The notes beneath the pieces are model-generated. The model saw only the letters and a program-made list of their open reading frames with translations. It made no database searches and was not told where the DNA came from. This document shows, one piece after another, positions 10,766 through 20,071 of a stretch of 64,000 nt of DNA. Position 1 is the first letter of the stretch; each line of letters begins with the position of its first letter. This stretch comes from Pseudomonadota bacterium (GTDB lineage: Bacteria; Pseudomonadota; Alphaproteobacteria; Rhizobiales; Xanthobacteraceae), in assembly GCA_023387735.1 (NCBI GenBank), contig JAEWHP010000002.1:62001-126000 (forward strand). The letters run 5' to 3'. A program made the position numbers and the translations under genes.

Positions 10766-11518
10766 ATGGCTTCGGTGCGGGTTGTGCGCGCGTTTCGACT
10801 ACCGATCACTGCGATCATGATGGCGCTCGCTCTGTCGGGATGCATGCGCACGACGGGACCGGTCGCATCGCAGGGCGATCTCGATTCGATCGCCTATGGC
10901 CAGCCGTCCGACCCGCCGCCTCCATCCGTCGTCGCGGCGTCCGGCGGCGCCATCGGCGCGCTTCGATCGGCGTTCGCCGCGTCACCGCATAGCGCACCGC
11001 CGCCTGTCATCATGGCCGCGCCTGCGGCCTACGCCGAACCGAAGCCGCCGCGCTACGACGCGCCCTATCATCTCGATGCCGGCGACCGGCTGCGCGTCGT
11101 GGTCTACGGACAGGAAGGCCTCACCAACACTTATGCCATTGGTACCGGCGGATCGATCACGATGCCGCTGATCGGCGCGGTGCCCGCGCGCGGCCGCACG
11201 ACGGCGGGACTGGCGGCGGAGATCGCGGCGAAACTGCGCAAGGGATTCATCAGGGAGCCCTCCGTCGCAGTGGAGATCGAAGCCTATCGGCCGTTCTTCA
11301 TTCTCGGCGAGGTCGCAGCACCCGGGCAGTATCCCTACGTGCCGAACATGACCGTCGAGAGCGCGGTTGCCATTGCCGGCGGCTTTTCACCACGCGCGCG
11401 CCGCGATCAGGTCACGCTCACGCATACCGATGCGTCCGGAACGGCACGCTTTGTCGTGCCGCCTGGAAGTGCGGTCGCCCCCGGCGACACCGTGCTTGTG
11501 GGCGAGCGATGGTTCTAA
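10766..11518 (+). CDS. Polysaccharide biosynthesis/export lipoprotein (Wza-type)
   Basis: The 250-residue protein is an outer-membrane-type lipoprotein: an N-terminal hydrophobic segment ends in the lipobox LALSGC with the acylated Cys near 27. A Pro/Ala-rich linker (about 50-95) follows. The polysaccharide-export domain begins YHLDAGDRLRVVVYGQEGLT (about 100-120), and an SLBB-like part contains FFILGEVAAPGQYPY. It is shorter than full Wza proteins (350-380) and lacks an obvious C-terminal helix, like many rhizobial paralogues. No tyrosine kinase or glycosyltransferase lies nearby, so its export partner must be elsewhere. A TTAACCAT sequence at 10722-10729, a CtrA-type half site, lies upstream. 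Confidence 0.85.
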   Translation: MASVRVVRAFRLPITAIMMALALSGCMRTTGPVASQGDLDSIAYGQPSDPPPPSVVAASGGAIGALRSAFAASPHSAPPPVIMAAPAAYAEPKPPRYDAPYHLDAGDRLRVVVYGQEGLTNTYAIGTGGSITMPLIGAVPARGRTTAGLAAEIAAKLRKGFIREPSVAVEIEAYRPFFILGEVAAPGQYPYVPNMTVESAVAIAGGFSPRARRDQVTLTHTDASGTARFVVPPGSAVAPGDTVLVGERWF

Positions 11519-11759
11519 TTTGGCGTAACATTTACAGGTCGCAAATTGGCCTAACCTGCGCTGGTAACGTGTCGTTTTTCGCGCGTCAGGAAGTTTCAGC
11601 CGCCCGCACAATGGTCGCTAACCTGCATTGGTTGCGGTGAATCAGCGCGATTTGCACCTCAGGCTCAAAACCGTATTCCATCTCGCGTTGCAGCATTGTA
11701 GACACTCCTCGTTCAACAGGCGCGCCGGCTCGTTCGCGCCCGCAATCCGGAGTGGGACC

Positions 11760-12764
11760 ATGAATTTTCGTTTGCCGATCCACATCAAGCGCACGGCGAC
11801 CGCGGCAGCCATCATGGCGTCGATTGCCGTGACGACCCTGTGCGCTGCCTCGCAGCAGGCGTCGGCTGATACCTATCCGAGCCGGCGCATTACGTTGGTC
11901 ATTCCTTATCCGGCGGGCGGCGCCACCGACGTGCTCGGCCGGTTGCTCGCCAACAAACTGTCGGAGGCGTGGAAGACGACCGTCGTCGTGGAGAACAAGT
12001 CGGGCGGCGGCGGCGTCATCGGCAACGATTTCGTCGCCAAGGCGCAGCCCGACGGCTACACCGTGCTGCTCGCCATTACCCAGATCATCCAGGCACCGAG
12101 CCTCGTTGCGAAGCTGCCCTACGACGTCTTCAAGGATCTCGCGCCGGTCACCCAGGTGGCACTGTCGACGATCGTTCTGGTGACCCCCGAGCAGCAGCCG
12201 TTCAAGTCCGTGAAGGAACTGGTCGACTATGCCAAGGCCAATCCCGGCAAGCCCTACGGCACGTTCGGCAATGCCACGACGTCCCATCTCTACGGCGAAC
12301 TGCTCAAGAAGAACGCCGGCATCGACGTGACCCACGTTCCCTACCGCGGCTCGGCTCCGCTCACGAACGATTTGCTCAACAATACGGTGACCTGGGCTTT
12401 CCAGGACCTGACCACGGCGAGCGCGCAGATCAAGGCGGGCAAGCTCAGGGCGCTGGCGGTGGGCGGTGAAAAGCGCCGGAAGGCGATGCCCGACGTGCCG
12501 ACGATGGGCGAACTCGGCTATCCCGGCTTCGAGATCGAAGGCTGGCTCGGCGTGTTCGTACCCGCTGCAACGCCCAAGGACATCGTGAAGAAGCTTTCCG
12601 ACGAACTCGCCCGCATCGTTGCCTCGCCCGAAGGCATCGCAGGTATCGAGACGCTGAGCCTCGTGCCGGTGGGCGGATCGCCCGAAGACTTCGACAAGGC
12701 GCTCCGCCGCGATCTCGCGAAATGGGGCGACGTCGCGAAGCAAACCGGCGTCAAGGGCGAGTAG
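11760..12764 (+). CDS. Tripartite tricarboxylate transporter substrate-binding protein (Bug/TctC family)
   Basis: This 334-residue periplasmic receptor binds small carboxylates or similar ligands. The ATG at 11760 has a GGAG site and opens a signal peptide that ends near ASADTYPSR. The mature part shows the family pattern ITLVIPYPAGGATDVLGR, PDGYTVLLA and HVPYRGSAPLTNDLL. An upstream in-frame start at 11628 has no ribosome site and would bury the signal peptide. No TctA or TctB membrane subunits are near, as is common for the many orphan Bug receptors of Bradyrhizobium and Bordetella. The ligand cannot be told from sequence. Confidence 0.9.
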   Translation: MNFRLPIHIKRTATAAAIMASIAVTTLCAASQQASADTYPSRRITLVIPYPAGGATDVLGRLLANKLSEAWKTTVVVENKSGGGGVIGNDFVAKAQPDGYTVLLAITQIIQAPSLVAKLPYDVFKDLAPVTQVALSTIVLVTPEQQPFKSVKELVDYAKANPGKPYGTFGNATTSHLYGELLKKNAGIDVTHVPYRGSAPLTNDLLNNTVTWAFQDLTTASAQIKAGKLRALAVGGEKRRKAMPDVPTMGELGYPGFEIEGWLGVFVPAATPKDIVKKLSDELARIVASPEGIAGIETLSLVPVGGSPEDFDKALRRDLAKWGDVAKQTGVKGE

Positions 12765-12789
12765 GGCAGGCCCAGAAGTCCCCGCATCG

Positions 12790-12870
12790 TCGTTCCGGGG
12801 CGCGTCGAAGACGCGAACCCGGAACCTCGAGATTCCGGGTTCGATGCTGACGCATCGCCCCGGAATGACG
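12790..12870. repeat. Palindromic repeat family A, copy 1
   Basis: This element of about 80 bases has an outer inverted pair (CGTTCCGGGG / CCCCGGAATGACG) and a central palindrome around GGAACCTCGAGATTCC. It lies between two convergent genes. Four more copies occur in this window (19400, 22495, 50917, 58237). This copy differs from the others by one base in the central palindrome. Confidence 0.85.
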
Positions 12871-12888
12871 GTGGAGAGATTGCACGTC

Positions 12889-13563
12889 TTACTTCTTCAG
12901 GTTCTTCGCAAAGAACGCCAGGCTGCGTGGCCAGGCGATATCGGCGCTGGCCTTGTCGTAGCTCGCCCGCTCGTCGCAATGAAAGCCGTGCTGCGCGCCG
13001 GGATAGATGAAGACTTCGACCTCGGGCCGCTTGGACTTGATGGTCTCGACGTCGGTCAGCGGAATGCCCGCGTCCTTTTCGCCGAAATGCAGTTGCGTCG
13101 GCACCTGCGGCTTGTCGTCGGCGAAGCGTACGACGGCGCCGCCGTAGTAGCCGACGGCGGCTGACAGGCCCGACAATTTTGTCGCGGCCGCATAGGCAAT
13201 GCTGCCGCCGAGGCAGAATCCGATAATCCCGACCGGGCCGACATCCTTCACCGCGTCGATCGCGGCCTGGGTATCGCGCAGCATCGCCTCCCAGTCGGGA
13301 CTGGCGATGAACTTTCGAGCGTTAGCGATCTCGTCAGGCGAATAGCCGCACTGGAAGTTCGGCTGGATGCGATCGAAGATCGATGGCGCGATGGCGACGT
13401 AGCCTTCGGCCGCCAGCCGGTCGCACACCGAGCGGATGTGGTGGTTGACGCCAAAGATCTCCTGGATCACCACGATGGCCGCCCTGGGCGCGCCTGCAGG
13501 GTCGGCACGATAGCCGCCGAGTTTGAAACCGTCCGAAGCCGTCAGCTTGATATCCTGTCCCAC
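12889..13563 (-). CDS. Dienelactone hydrolase family protein
   Basis: This 224-residue alpha/beta hydrolase resembles carboxymethylenebutenolidase, which opens dienelactones in chlorocatechol breakdown. The nucleophile motif is GFCLGG, with Cys at about residue 117. The later Asp (GEKDAGIP) and His (GAQHGFHCDER) complete the Cys-Asp-His triad. There is no signal peptide. The start is GTG at 13563, and no in-frame ATG fits the conserved N-terminus. No other aromatic-degradation genes are nearby, so the natural substrate is open; many family members are broad esterases. Confidence 0.9.
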   Translation of the reverse strand: MGQDIKLTASDGFKLGGYRADPAGAPRAAIVVIQEIFGVNHHIRSVCDRLAAEGYVAIAPSIFDRIQPNFQCGYSPDEIANARKFIASPDWEAMLRDTQAAIDAVKDVGPVGIIGFCLGGSIAYAAATKLSGLSAAVGYYGGAVVRFADDKPQVPTQLHFGEKDAGIPLTDVETIKSKRPEVEVFIYPGAQHGFHCDERASYDKASADIAWPRSLAFFAKNLKK

Positions 13564-13627
13564 GGGTCATCCATTCATGTTCGAGGGGTTGCACGATTTG
13601 ATTGCGCGAGGATTCTCGAAGGGGCGC

Positions 13628-13975
13628 CTATTGCCACATCCAGTTGTGGCCCCAGTCGCCCTTCCAGCCCGCCAGCCTGCCTTTGCGAAACTGCAGGAAC
13701 AGCCGGTCCTTCCTGAAGGATAGCCCGCTGCCGCCGACGTTTCGGAACGCGAGATAAATTTCCTCGCCCGGGCGGCCGCTGACATAATTCAGCGGGGTGC
13801 CGAGCGCGCGGGCGGCATCCCCGGCGTCCATGCCGAAGGCCAGCGGCGTGTTGTTCGACAGCGTCGCAATGAACGGTGGCGGGTAGGGGCCGCCGGTCGG
13901 CGGCAGTTGCTGCGCACCGGCAGAGGCCGAGCCGCCGGCAATCAGCAGCAGCGCAGCGGCAGCCAATATTCTCAT
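13628..13975 (-). CDS. Small periplasmic protein of unknown function
   Basis: The 115-residue protein has a clear Sec signal peptide (MRILAAAALLLIAGGSASA, cleavage near GAQQ at about 20-23). The mature part is about 90 residues, with SGRPGEEIYLAFRN and two basic beta-like segments ending WGHNWMWQ. Its ATG overlaps the stop of the upstream hydrolase (ATGA), so the two are translationally coupled. I do not recognise a named family; the layout is like small SmpA/OmlA-type periplasmic proteins, but that is a guess. Confidence 0.75.
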   Translation of the reverse strand: MRILAAAALLLIAGGSASAGAQQLPPTGGPYPPPFIATLSNNTPLAFGMDAGDAARALGTPLNYVSGRPGEEIYLAFRNVGGSGLSFRKDRLFLQFRKGRLAGWKGDWGHNWMWQ

Positions 13976-14760
13976 GACGCCGCCTTCGCGGTCGGCTTCG
14001 CATCCAGGCCACCGAGGAACGGCAGCACCGCGTCGATGAAAGCCTGCGGCTGGTCGATGTTGACGGCGTGGCCGGCCGCCGGGATCACCACCTTCTGCGC
14101 GCCGGGAATCTTGGCCGCCATGTAATCGGACGCGGCCAGGAACGGCGTGTCGTCGGCGCCAACCACGACCAGCGACGGCACCTTGATGTCGGGCAGGGAT
14201 TCGATCACGCGGGCATCGCGCTGGGTCAGCATGCCGCGCGCGGCGCGCGCCAGTCCCGAGGCGTCGCGGTGGGTGACGCTGGAGCGTTCCCGGCTGGCTG
14301 ATTTCAGAACTTCCAGACCCTCGCGCTCGAAGCGATCGCCGGTGTCGTGCGCGCGCTTGTTCCAGACTTCTCGGGCATCGTCCTTCTTGAAGCCGGGGCC
14401 GGTGTCGATGATGAGGAGCGCGCGCACGCGATCCGGATGTGTGCGGTAGAATGCCAGCGACATGTAGCCCCCAAGAGAAAGCCCGCCGACGATCGCCCTG
14501 TCGGCGCCGACAGCGTCGAGCAGCGCCGCCATGTCGCCGACCGTCAGCGCTTCGCTATAGGCGGCGGGATCGTCGGGATAGTCGGACTGGCCGTGGCCAC
14601 GCATGTCCCACAGCACGAGCTTGTGATGCTTCGACAGGGCCGCAACCTGTCCCCGCCACATCCCGCTCGTCGATGAGTAGCCATGGGTCAGCAGTAGCGG
14701 CGGTCCGGAGCCATGCACTTCGTAGTAGATGTTGACCCCGTCACGATTGATTGTCGGCAT
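13972..14760 (-). CDS. Alpha/beta hydrolase
   Basis: This 262-residue alpha/beta-fold hydrolase begins MPTINRDGVNIYYEVHGSGP. The oxyanion-region motif is LTHGYSSTS, the nucleophile elbow GGLSLGG has Ser at about 95, the acid is probably in GADDTPFL, and the catalytic His is in PAAGHAVNIDQPQ. The frame is open for nearly 200 codons upstream, but conservation begins at the ATG at 14760, which I take as the start. It forms an operon with the small periplasmic protein that follows. The substrate is unknown; the sequence is closest in style to 3-oxoadipate enol-lactonase-like hydrolases. Confidence 0.88.
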   Translation of the reverse strand: MPTINRDGVNIYYEVHGSGPPLLLTHGYSSTSGMWRGQVAALSKHHKLVLWDMRGHGQSDYPDDPAAYSEALTVGDMAALLDAVGADRAIVGGLSLGGYMSLAFYRTHPDRVRALLIIDTGPGFKKDDAREVWNKRAHDTGDRFEREGLEVLKSASRERSSVTHRDASGLARAARGMLTQRDARVIESLPDIKVPSLVVVGADDTPFLAASDYMAAKIPGAQKVVIPAAGHAVNIDQPQAFIDAVLPFLGGLDAKPTAKAAS

Positions 14761-15115
14761 TGCGATTTCCCATGGCAAGCAGCGTGTCACCCGACCCGGC
14801 CTGCATCCTAGCGCGATCCATTCGCGATTGGGAAATGCGGAAACCGAAGAGGAGTCTGCGGTTTTGCGCTTCCGCTCGACAAGTCGCTGTAAATCGTGCC
14901 GCATCGCACAACCGTAGGCCAATGGAACGGCCGATACGGCATCGGCGGCTGCGGTGTGCATGGTCCAGGCGAACACGAGGCCGGATGGAGCGCAGGTGAT
15001 CGCTAAAATTCTAACGATATCGCTAGATCGTCGTTCACGACGCCTCTTAAGTCGCAAGGAACGCCTTATCCGATAGGCTTTACCGCAGGTGGTCCATGCA
15101 AGGCTCTGGGGTTCC
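14761..15115. other. Intergenic region between divergent genes
   Basis: About 355 bases separate the hydrolase start from the HD-GYP start. I see no gene here. A moderately AT-rich part with ATTCTAACGATATCGCTAGAT lies at about 15009-15028 and is the likeliest place for the HD-GYP promoter, but no clear -35/-10 pair stands out. Confidence 0.5.
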
Positions 15116-16213
15116 ATGACATCCGCAACCAACAAGACTCCGAACAAGCGCCGGCTGCTGCTGGCCTCGGATCGGAGCGACCAAAGCACCGAACTCGCCG
15201 GCATTCTGCAGACCGTCGGCCAGGTCGACACCATCGCGACCTCGGATATTCCCGACCAGCCGGCCCGCGATCTCTCCGGTATCGTGGTCGACATCAATCT
15301 GCGCTCGCCCGAGAGCGTGCAGCTCGTGCGCAACAAGTTGCGGGCCGAAGCCTATCGCGAGATGCCCCGGCTGTTCGTGCTGGCCGATGCGCTCCACCAT
15401 GGATCGATGCAGGCCTGGGCGCTCGGCGCGACAGACACGATCGCGCGGCCGTTCGACGCGAAGGGTATCCTGCAGCGGATCCGCGCCGCATTCCCTGACA
15501 GCGACGGCTTCGACGAGACCGATCGCGGCAAAACGCTGAACCGCGGCGTCGAGGCCGCTCACGGCGTCATGGTCAAGATATTCGAGCGGCTGCCGGCCGG
15601 CGAACCGCTGAAATTCAGCGATATCGTCGAAGCCGAGAGCAAGATTCTCAAGGCGATCAGGCATTCGTCGCTGCGGGAATGGCTGACCACGGTCGGCTGT
15701 CATCACACCGGCAGCTATCGCCATTGTCTTTTCGTCGCGGGCTTTGCCGTGGCCTACGCGCAGCATCTCGGCATGCGCGAGGACGACCAGCGCCGCCTGG
15801 CGCGCGCGGCCCTGCTTCACGACGTCGGCAAGGCGTTCATTCCGATCGCGATCCTCGACAAGCCGGGCCCGCTGACGCTGGAGGAAATGGAAGAGATGCG
15901 CCAGCATCCGCGCCGCGGCTTTGAGGCGCTGTCGGCGCAGGGCGGCTTCCCGCCCGAAATGCTCGACGTGGTTCTGCACCACCACGAGTTTCTCGACGGC
16001 ACCGGCTATCCCGACGGCCTGAGCGGCAACCAGATCAGCGACATCGTCCGCCTGACCACGATCGTGGATATCTACGCGGCGCTGGTCGAGAAGCGTGCCT
16101 ACCGGCTGCAGTTCACCCACGCCCGCGCCTACGCCATGATGGAAGAGATGGGCGACAAGCTCGATCAGCATCTGCTGCACGCGTTCCGTCCGGTGGCGTT
16201 CGGGCAGTACTGA
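15116..16213 (+). CDS. HD-GYP domain protein with N-terminal receiver-like domain
   Basis: This 365-residue protein probably hydrolyses cyclic di-GMP. Residues about 10-130 resemble a response-regulator receiver, but the phosphorylation-site region reads IVVDINLRS and the fold is divergent. The HD-GYP domain (about 165-355) has LLHDVGK at about 232-238, the metal-binding run HHHEFLDGTGYPDGL near 287-301, and the helix LTTIVDIYAALVEKR. A GTG nine codons upstream is also possible, but the ATG at 15116 is preceded by GGGG and starts a more normal N-terminus. It would lower c-di-GMP, opposing diguanylate cyclase activity from genes such as those at 43.7-48.7 kb. Confidence 0.88.
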   Translation: MTSATNKTPNKRRLLLASDRSDQSTELAGILQTVGQVDTIATSDIPDQPARDLSGIVVDINLRSPESVQLVRNKLRAEAYREMPRLFVLADALHHGSMQAWALGATDTIARPFDAKGILQRIRAAFPDSDGFDETDRGKTLNRGVEAAHGVMVKIFERLPAGEPLKFSDIVEAESKILKAIRHSSLREWLTTVGCHHTGSYRHCLFVAGFAVAYAQHLGMREDDQRRLARAALLHDVGKAFIPIAILDKPGPLTLEEMEEMRQHPRRGFEALSAQGGFPPEMLDVVLHHHEFLDGTGYPDGLSGNQISDIVRLTTIVDIYAALVEKRAYRLQFTHARAYAMMEEMGDKLDQHLLHAFRPVAFGQY

Positions 16214-16309
16214 GCAGCCGCTCAACGCAAGCCTCAGGCCCTGCAATTGCCTAGGTGTCATGATCATCAGTGCGCCCTGCGCTGATGACAGGCACGCGGG
16301 GAATGACGC

Positions 16310-17605
16310 ATGGATACGATCGTTGACACAGGTCCGAACGTCGACATTCCCGCCGACATTGCCGCCACGCTCGTCAATCCGGCCGCCTATGCCGACCACC
16401 GCATCCATGACAGCTACCGCTGGCTGCGCGCCAACAATCCGCTCGGCATCGCGCGGCCCGAAGGGTTCGATCCGTTCTGGGTGGTGACAAAGCACGCCCA
16501 CATCCAGGCCATCAGCCGCCAGAACGAACTGTTTCATAACGCCGACCGCCCGACCACGCTGACGAACCGCGCGGTGGAAGCGCGCGTTCGCAACATCACG
16601 GGCGGGCCAAATCTCGTGCGCTCGCTGGTGCAGATGGATGCCCCCGACCATCCGAAATACCGGGCGCTGACGCAGGGCTGGTTCATGCCCGCCAATCTCG
16701 GGAAATTCGAGGCGCGCGTGCGCGAGATCGCGCGTGCGACCGTGCAGCGCATGCTCGACAGGGGCGGCGCCTGCGATTTCGTCGAAGACGTTGCCCTCGG
16801 CTATCCCCTGCATGTCATCATGGAAATCCTCGGCGTGCCCGAGAAGGACGAGCCGCGGATGCTGAAGCTGACGCAGGAATTGTTCGGTCCGCAGGATCCC
16901 GATACGGCCCGGATCCGGGAGCAGCTCACGGCGGAGCAGTTTTCGGCGATGATGCAGTCGGTGGTGGCCGATTTCGGCGCCTATTTCCGCGGCATCACCG
17001 AGGACCGCCGCCGTAATCCACGAGAGGATCTCGCGACCGTCATCGCCAATGCCAGGATCGGCGGCGACTACATGCCGGACCACGACGCGACGAGCTACTA
17101 CATGATCGTGGCGACTGCGGGCCACGACACCACGTCGTCCTCGACCGCCGGCGCGATCTGGGCACTGGCGCAGGACCCGGCGCAATTCGCAGAGGTCAAG
17201 GCCAATCCTGGGTTGATCCCGGGGCTGGTCGACGAGGCGATCCGCTGGATGACGCCGGTCAAGCATTTCATGCGTTCGGCCACCGCCGACACCGAACTCG
17301 GCGGCCGGAAGATCGCCAAAGGCGACTGGCTGATGCTTTGCTACGCGTCCGGCAATCGCGACGAGGACGTGTTCGAGGAGCCCTACCGGTTCCGCAGCAG
17401 CCGCAAGCCCAACCGGCACGTCGCGTTTGGTTATGGTGCGCATCTGTGCCTCGGCCAGTATCTGGCCAAGCTCGAAATGCGCATCCTGTTCGAGGAACTG
17501 CTGCCGCGGCTGAAGTCGCTCGCGCTCGACGCCGAAGTGAAGATGACGCAGGCATATTTTGTGAACGGCCCGAAGAAGCTGCCGATCCGGTTCGAGGTGA
17601 ATTGA
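16310..17605 (+). CDS. Cytochrome P450
   Basis: This 431-residue soluble bacterial P450 has the oxygen-binding helix motif AGHDTTSS near 269, the ExxR pair in DEAIRW near 307, and the heme loop FGYGAHLCLG with the Cys ligand at about 380. No membrane anchor is present, so it is a class I type that needs a ferredoxin and reductase; neither lies in the window. The bacterial cytoplasmic style (DHPKYRALTQGWF) resembles families acting on terpenoid, steroid or fatty-acid chains. A CoA ligase gene follows convergently, which may hint at a lipid substrate, but the two are not an operon. Confidence 0.93.
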   Translation: MDTIVDTGPNVDIPADIAATLVNPAAYADHRIHDSYRWLRANNPLGIARPEGFDPFWVVTKHAHIQAISRQNELFHNADRPTTLTNRAVEARVRNITGGPNLVRSLVQMDAPDHPKYRALTQGWFMPANLGKFEARVREIARATVQRMLDRGGACDFVEDVALGYPLHVIMEILGVPEKDEPRMLKLTQELFGPQDPDTARIREQLTAEQFSAMMQSVVADFGAYFRGITEDRRRNPREDLATVIANARIGGDYMPDHDATSYYMIVATAGHDTTSSSTAGAIWALAQDPAQFAEVKANPGLIPGLVDEAIRWMTPVKHFMRSATADTELGGRKIAKGDWLMLCYASGNRDEDVFEEPYRFRSSRKPNRHVAFGYGAHLCLGQYLAKLEMRILFEELLPRLKSLALDAEVKMTQAYFVNGPKKLPIRFEVN

Positions 17606-17613
17606 CGCGAGTT

Positions 17614-17707
17614 GTGTAGGGTGGGCAAAGGAGCGTCAGCGACGTGCCCACCATCTCTTGCACCGGTGCCAGCAGTGGTGGGCACGCTTCGCTTTGCCCA
17701 CCCTACA
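17614..17707. repeat. Palindromic intergenic repeat, family D
   Basis: The ends TGTAGGGTGGGCAAAG and CTTTGCCCACCCTACA are perfect inverted repeats, with a second inverted pair GTGCCCACCA / TGGTGGGCAC inside. The element lies between two convergent genes and could act as a bidirectional transcription stop. It is the only copy in the window. Confidence 0.85.
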
Positions 17708-17722
17708 CGACAATCGCAATCG

Positions 17723-19303
17723 TCACCCCAGCATCTTCCGCAACTCCGCCTTCGCTACCTTCTCCAGCGTCGAGCGCGGCATGTCGTCGACGAAGTGAAT
17801 TTCGCGCGGTACCTTGAAGTCGGCGAGCCCGGTGCGGCAGGCCGTCATTACGGTGTCGTGCAGGTCGGCCGGGGCGCCGGCGACGCCGGCCTGCGGGATG
17901 ATGAATACGACCGGCACTTCATCGAGCATCGGATGCTTCTTCGCCACCACCGCGGCCTCGCGCACGCCGGGCACCACCGCGATCACCTGTTCGATCTCGG
18001 AGGCCGCGACGTTCTCGCCGCCGACCTTCAGCATGTCCTTGGTGCGGTCGCCGAACCGGACGAAGCCGTTTTCCAGCAGCGTGACGCGGTCGCCGGTGAT
18101 GAAATAGCCGTGCTCGTCAAAGCTCTCGCGCGTGGCCTTTTCGTTGTGCAGATACTCGGCAAACAGCGACAGGCCCGGAATGCCCTTGATCAGGAGGTTG
18201 CCAGTGCCGCCGACTTCAGTCGGCGTGCCGTCGTCCTCGACGATGCGGATCTGATATTCCGGCGCGGCGCGGCCGATCGACATCGGCGTGTTGGGCTGAT
18301 CGACCTCGCCGACGATGCCGTGGGTGATGGTCTCGGTCATTCCCCACCAGCCGATCATCTTGATGCCGAACGCGGCAAACGGCGGCGGCTCGGATACCGC
18401 GGTGCCCCAGAGCCGGAATTTGTGGTTCTTCGGAATCTCGTGCTCGAGCAGCGCCTTCATGCAGAACGGGATCGTCGAGGTCCAGGTGCAGTTGTGCTCC
18501 AGCGCCACGTTCCAGAACCGGCTGGCGGAAAATCGCGGCTGGATCACGCAAGATCCGCCGACCCACAGCGTCGCCAGCATCGAATAGGCCAGCGCGTTGG
18601 TGTGAAACAGCGGCAGATAAGTCTGGTGCACATCGCCCGCATGCAAATCCTCGTGCGCGGCGTTGATCTTGGCGCCCCACAGCGCGTTGGCATGCGTCCA
18701 CAGCACCGCCTTCGGCCGCGAGGTCGTGCCGGAGGTGTATTGAACGCTGCACGGCGCAAAGGGATCGGTGGCCCGGCGTGGCCGATCGGCGCTGTCGGCG
18801 AACAAGGACTCAAAGCTGTCGCCGCGCGGCGCCGCCTGTTTTGGCGTGCTGCCGGCGTCGTGCGAGATCACCGCGATCCAGCGCAGGCCACGGCAATTGG
18901 CGGAGACCAGTTCGGCATAGGCCGGCTGGGTGATGGCTGCGACCGCGCCGCAATGGCCGGCGAAATACTCCATCTCCGCCGCCGCCGAGCGGGTGTTGGT
19001 GGTGACCGCGATCGCGCCGAGTTCGACGCAGGCGAACCACGCCAGCATGGCCTCGATGCAATTGTCGAGATGGATCAGCACATATTCGCCGGGCTTGACG
19101 CCGCGTTTGGCGAGCCCTGCGGATAGCGCGCCGACGCGATCGTGAAACTCGCCGTAGGTCCATTTCCGCGCCGGCCCCTCGAACGGTGCCCAGATCAGGA
19201 ATGGATGGTTGCGGCGGCTCTCGGCGCGCATCCGCAGCAGCCACGGCACGTCGAGCCCTGCGAACGGTCCGACGATACCCGGCACTGCCTGAGAATTGGT
19301 CAT
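17723..19303 (-). CDS. Acyl-CoA synthetase / AMP-dependent ligase
   Basis: This 526-residue ANL-superfamily ligase activates a carboxylic acid as an adenylate and then thioesterifies it to CoA. Motifs are in order: the P-loop YTSGTTSRPKAV (about 189-200, with Ser in place of the usual Gly after TSGTT), GWWGMTET near 318-325, GYFITGDR, and the C-terminal catalytic Lys in STLEKVAKAELRK (about 515). Length and layout match medium/long-chain or crotonobetaine-type ligases. The substrate is not evident. A small VOC protein lies 195 bases upstream on the same strand across a repeat. Confidence 0.92.
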   Translation of the reverse strand: MTNSQAVPGIVGPFAGLDVPWLLRMRAESRRNHPFLIWAPFEGPARKWTYGEFHDRVGALSAGLAKRGVKPGEYVLIHLDNCIEAMLAWFACVELGAIAVTTNTRSAAAEMEYFAGHCGAVAAITQPAYAELVSANCRGLRWIAVISHDAGSTPKQAAPRGDSFESLFADSADRPRRATDPFAPCSVQYTSGTTSRPKAVLWTHANALWGAKINAAHEDLHAGDVHQTYLPLFHTNALAYSMLATLWVGGSCVIQPRFSASRFWNVALEHNCTWTSTIPFCMKALLEHEIPKNHKFRLWGTAVSEPPPFAAFGIKMIGWWGMTETITHGIVGEVDQPNTPMSIGRAAPEYQIRIVEDDGTPTEVGGTGNLLIKGIPGLSLFAEYLHNEKATRESFDEHGYFITGDRVTLLENGFVRFGDRTKDMLKVGGENVAASEIEQVIAVVPGVREAAVVAKKHPMLDEVPVVFIIPQAGVAGAPADLHDTVMTACRTGLADFKVPREIHFVDDMPRSTLEKVAKAELRKMLG

Positions 19304-19399
19304 TGGTCCTCCCGTGCAGCTTTATCGGCTGCCTTGATTTTACTTGGGAGTAGTTCTGCCATCGCAAAGCGGGATGAGCAAATGCGTAGTTCTCAGATC

Positions 19400-19480
19400 G
19401 TCATTCCGGGGCGATGCGCAGCATCGAACCCGGAATCTCGAGATTCCGGTCTGGTCCTTCGGACCATCCCGGAATGACGG
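19400..19480. repeat. Palindromic repeat family A, copy 2
   Basis: It has the same frame as the other copies: CGTCATTCCGGGG at one end, CCCGGAATGACGG at the other and GGAATCTCGAGATTCC in the middle. The arm after the central palindrome is GGTCTGGTCCTTCGGACCA, so this copy mixes the two arm types seen at 22495 and 50917. It sits between two genes on the same strand. Confidence 0.85.
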
Positions 19481-19498
19481 AGATAGTGGAGCGCGTAT

Positions 19499-19918
19499 TT
19501 AATCCGCCTCATCCTCATACGACGAAATCTCGATCAAGCTCCCATCCGGATCCCTGCAATAGACCGAACGCAGCGTGCCGCGGGCGCCCTGTTTGGCGAC
19601 CGGGCCTTCCTCGATCGCGACGCCGTTGGCGGTCAGGTGCGCCACGACCTCATCGGGCGTGCTCGAAGTCAGGAAGCACAGATCGTCACTCCCCGCGGTT
19701 ATGTGATCGGCCGTGAACCACTCGACGGTGTCGGCGCCGCGCGGGCGCACGTTGATTTTCTGGTTCCCGAACACCAGCGAGGTCCGCGGCGTTTTGCCCG
19801 GGCCGGGATCAAACACCCTGACCTCCATGCCGAGGATTTTTCGATACCACTCCGCAGTGCGCGCCACGTCGGCGACATTGATGACAATATGATCGAGTGC
19901 GTTAACGCTGACGGACAT
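19499..19918 (-). CDS. VOC (glyoxalase/bleomycin resistance/dioxygenase) family protein
   Basis: The 139-residue single-domain VOC protein starts MSVSVNALDHIVINVADVAR, with a metal-binding type His in LDHIVI. It ends in the family pattern VYCRDPDGSLIEISSY with the distal Glu. The fold binds a divalent metal as a dimer and acts on varied small molecules. The ATG at 19918 has an AAAGGA site. The ligand is not predictable, and co-transcription with the downstream CoA ligase is possible. Confidence 0.88.
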   Translation of the reverse strand: MSVSVNALDHIVINVADVARTAEWYRKILGMEVRVFDPGPGKTPRTSLVFGNQKINVRPRGADTVEWFTADHITAGSDDLCFLTSSTPDEVVAHLTANGVAIEEGPVAKQGARGTLRSVYCRDPDGSLIEISSYEDEAD

Positions 19919-20071
19919 GTCTTATCCTTTGGTCGCGGTTCGGCGACGCCCGGTCGCACTGGCCGCTCAGGGGTTTGTTTGTTACAACGCGGCCCGCGCG
20001 CGGTCCAATTTGACCGTCGCTCAATAGAAAACGGACCGGGCCCTGAACCCGGCCTCATGGGAGAACTTTTG

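Noticed and set aside
9424..10851. 475-codon minus-strand ORF across msrA and the small membrane protein
   Set aside because: It mirrors msrA, and its sequence has no recognisable domain or ribosome site.
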